Below, piece after piece: positions 5,439 through 5,596 of a stretch of DNA of 5,596 bases (position 1 is the first letter of the stretch; each line of letters starts with the position of its first letter). The position numbers and the translations under genes were made by a program. Source of the stretch: Nitrososphaeria archaeon (GTDB lineage Archaea; Thermoproteota; Nitrososphaeria; JACIWG01); the NCBI GenBank assembly GCA_014361085.1, contig JACIWG010000102.1:1-5596 (forward strand), read 5' to 3'. The notes beneath the pieces are model-generated. The model was given only the letters and a program-made list of their open reading frames with translations, was not told the DNA's origin and searched no databases.

Positions 5439-5512
5439 GGGCCTGTAGCTCAGCCAGGTAGAGTATCGGGCTTTTAACCCGAGGGTCCCGGGTCCGAATC
5501 CCGGCAGGCCCG
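5439..5512 (+). tRNA. tRNA-Lys, anticodon TTT
   Basis: A complete cloverleaf of 74 bases. The acceptor stem GGGCCTG (5439-5445) pairs fully with CAGGCCC (5505-5511), with G5512 as discriminator. T8-A9 precede a four-pair D stem (5448-5451 with 5461-5464, the outer pair a G-T wobble). The anticodon stem TCGGG/CCCGA (5466-5470/5478-5482) encloses CTTTTAA with anticodon TTT at 5473-5475, reading lysine AAA/AAG. The variable loop has 5 bases and the T stem CCGGG/CCCGG (5488-5492/5500-5504) is perfect. The GC-rich stems suit a thermophile. No intron, and CCA is not encoded (CCT follows). The T loop reads TCCGAAT, with C where position 55 is nearly always T. Confidence 0.96.
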
Positions 5513-5596
5513 CCTAAACAAAACACTAAAGTAAATTGATTACTGGGTTGGGAAAAGTAAAACCTATACATTTTCATATATTAGAATTTTCTCCAT
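5513..5596. other. Right-end region without a supported gene
   Basis: AT-rich stretch after the tRNA. It holds a TATA-like CATATATTAG (5575-5584) that could start a rightward gene beyond the window. On the minus strand an open frame enters from the right edge and stops at 5564-5566 (ending EKILIYENV), which could be the tail of a leftward gene. Neither can be confirmed from so little sequence. Confidence 0.3.

Noticed and set aside
5374..5577. Minus-strand ORF with the phrase GPAGIRTRDPRVKSPIL
   Set aside because: It is the antisense translation of the tRNA gene, a well-known type of false protein; the cloverleaf explains the sequence fully.
5564..5596. Open minus-strand frame ending EKILIYENV at the right edge
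   Set aside because: Only ten codons are visible; it could be the end of a leftward gene, but this length is expected by chance.
5439..5596. tRNA 3' end as an integration site for a mobile island carrying the pilus genes
   Set aside because: No second copy of the tRNA 3' end and no integrase or transposase is in the window.
1..5596. CRISPR arrays, insertion sequences, riboswitches
   Set aside because: I saw no regularly spaced repeats, terminal inverted repeats with a transposase, or conserved riboswitch motif.

Overview
The window looks like a piece of an archaeal chromosome that carries a compact type IV pilus locus next to a tRNA gene. Signs of archaea are the archaeal pilin signal peptides (K-A/G followed by L-S and a long hydrophobic helix), a FlaI/TadA-type ATPase paired with a FlaJ/TadC-type membrane protein, Shine-Dalgarno sites of the GGTGAT type, TATA-like boxes about 26 bases before starts that have no Shine-Dalgarno site, several TTG starts, and a tRNA gene without an encoded CCA end. 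The DNA is AT-rich, with many ATA and AGA/AGG codons, as in many thermophilic archaea. I cannot place it in a lineage from this stretch.

Left of about 4378 everything reads leftward (minus strand). In order of transcription these are two related pilins (pilin 1 at 3950-4378, pilin 2 at 3515-3940), a short gap with a T-run and a new TATA-like box, the secretion/assembly ATPase (1907-3454), the polytopic platform protein (154-1917, overlapping the ATPase gene by 11 bases), and a 38-residue gene (32-148) directly behind the platform gene. A T-run at the window's left edge may end the unit.

An 88-base divergent promoter region (4379-4466) separates these from a rightward set of three tightly packed genes. 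They are a pilin-like protein with an N-terminal hydrophobic helix but no standard cleavage motif (4467-4814), a second pilin-like protein with a clear class III signal peptide (4815-5219), and a 61-residue protein with two membrane segments (5220-5405). Each next start codon directly follows the previous stop codon. A tRNA-Lys (anticodon TTT) gene at 5439-5512 follows. The last 84 bases hold no gene I can support.

Working model (inference): the two leftward pilins are the main filament subunits, the ATPase and platform protein drive their assembly through the membrane, and the rightward genes encode minor or tip subunits plus a small membrane accessory protein. No prepilin peptidase, FlaH-like protein or archaellum stator gene lies in the window, so this looks like a surface/adhesion pilus rather than an archaellum, and signal cleavage would rely on a peptidase encoded elsewhere. 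The genes without recognised families (32-148, 4467-4814, 5220-5405) are the most likely new components.
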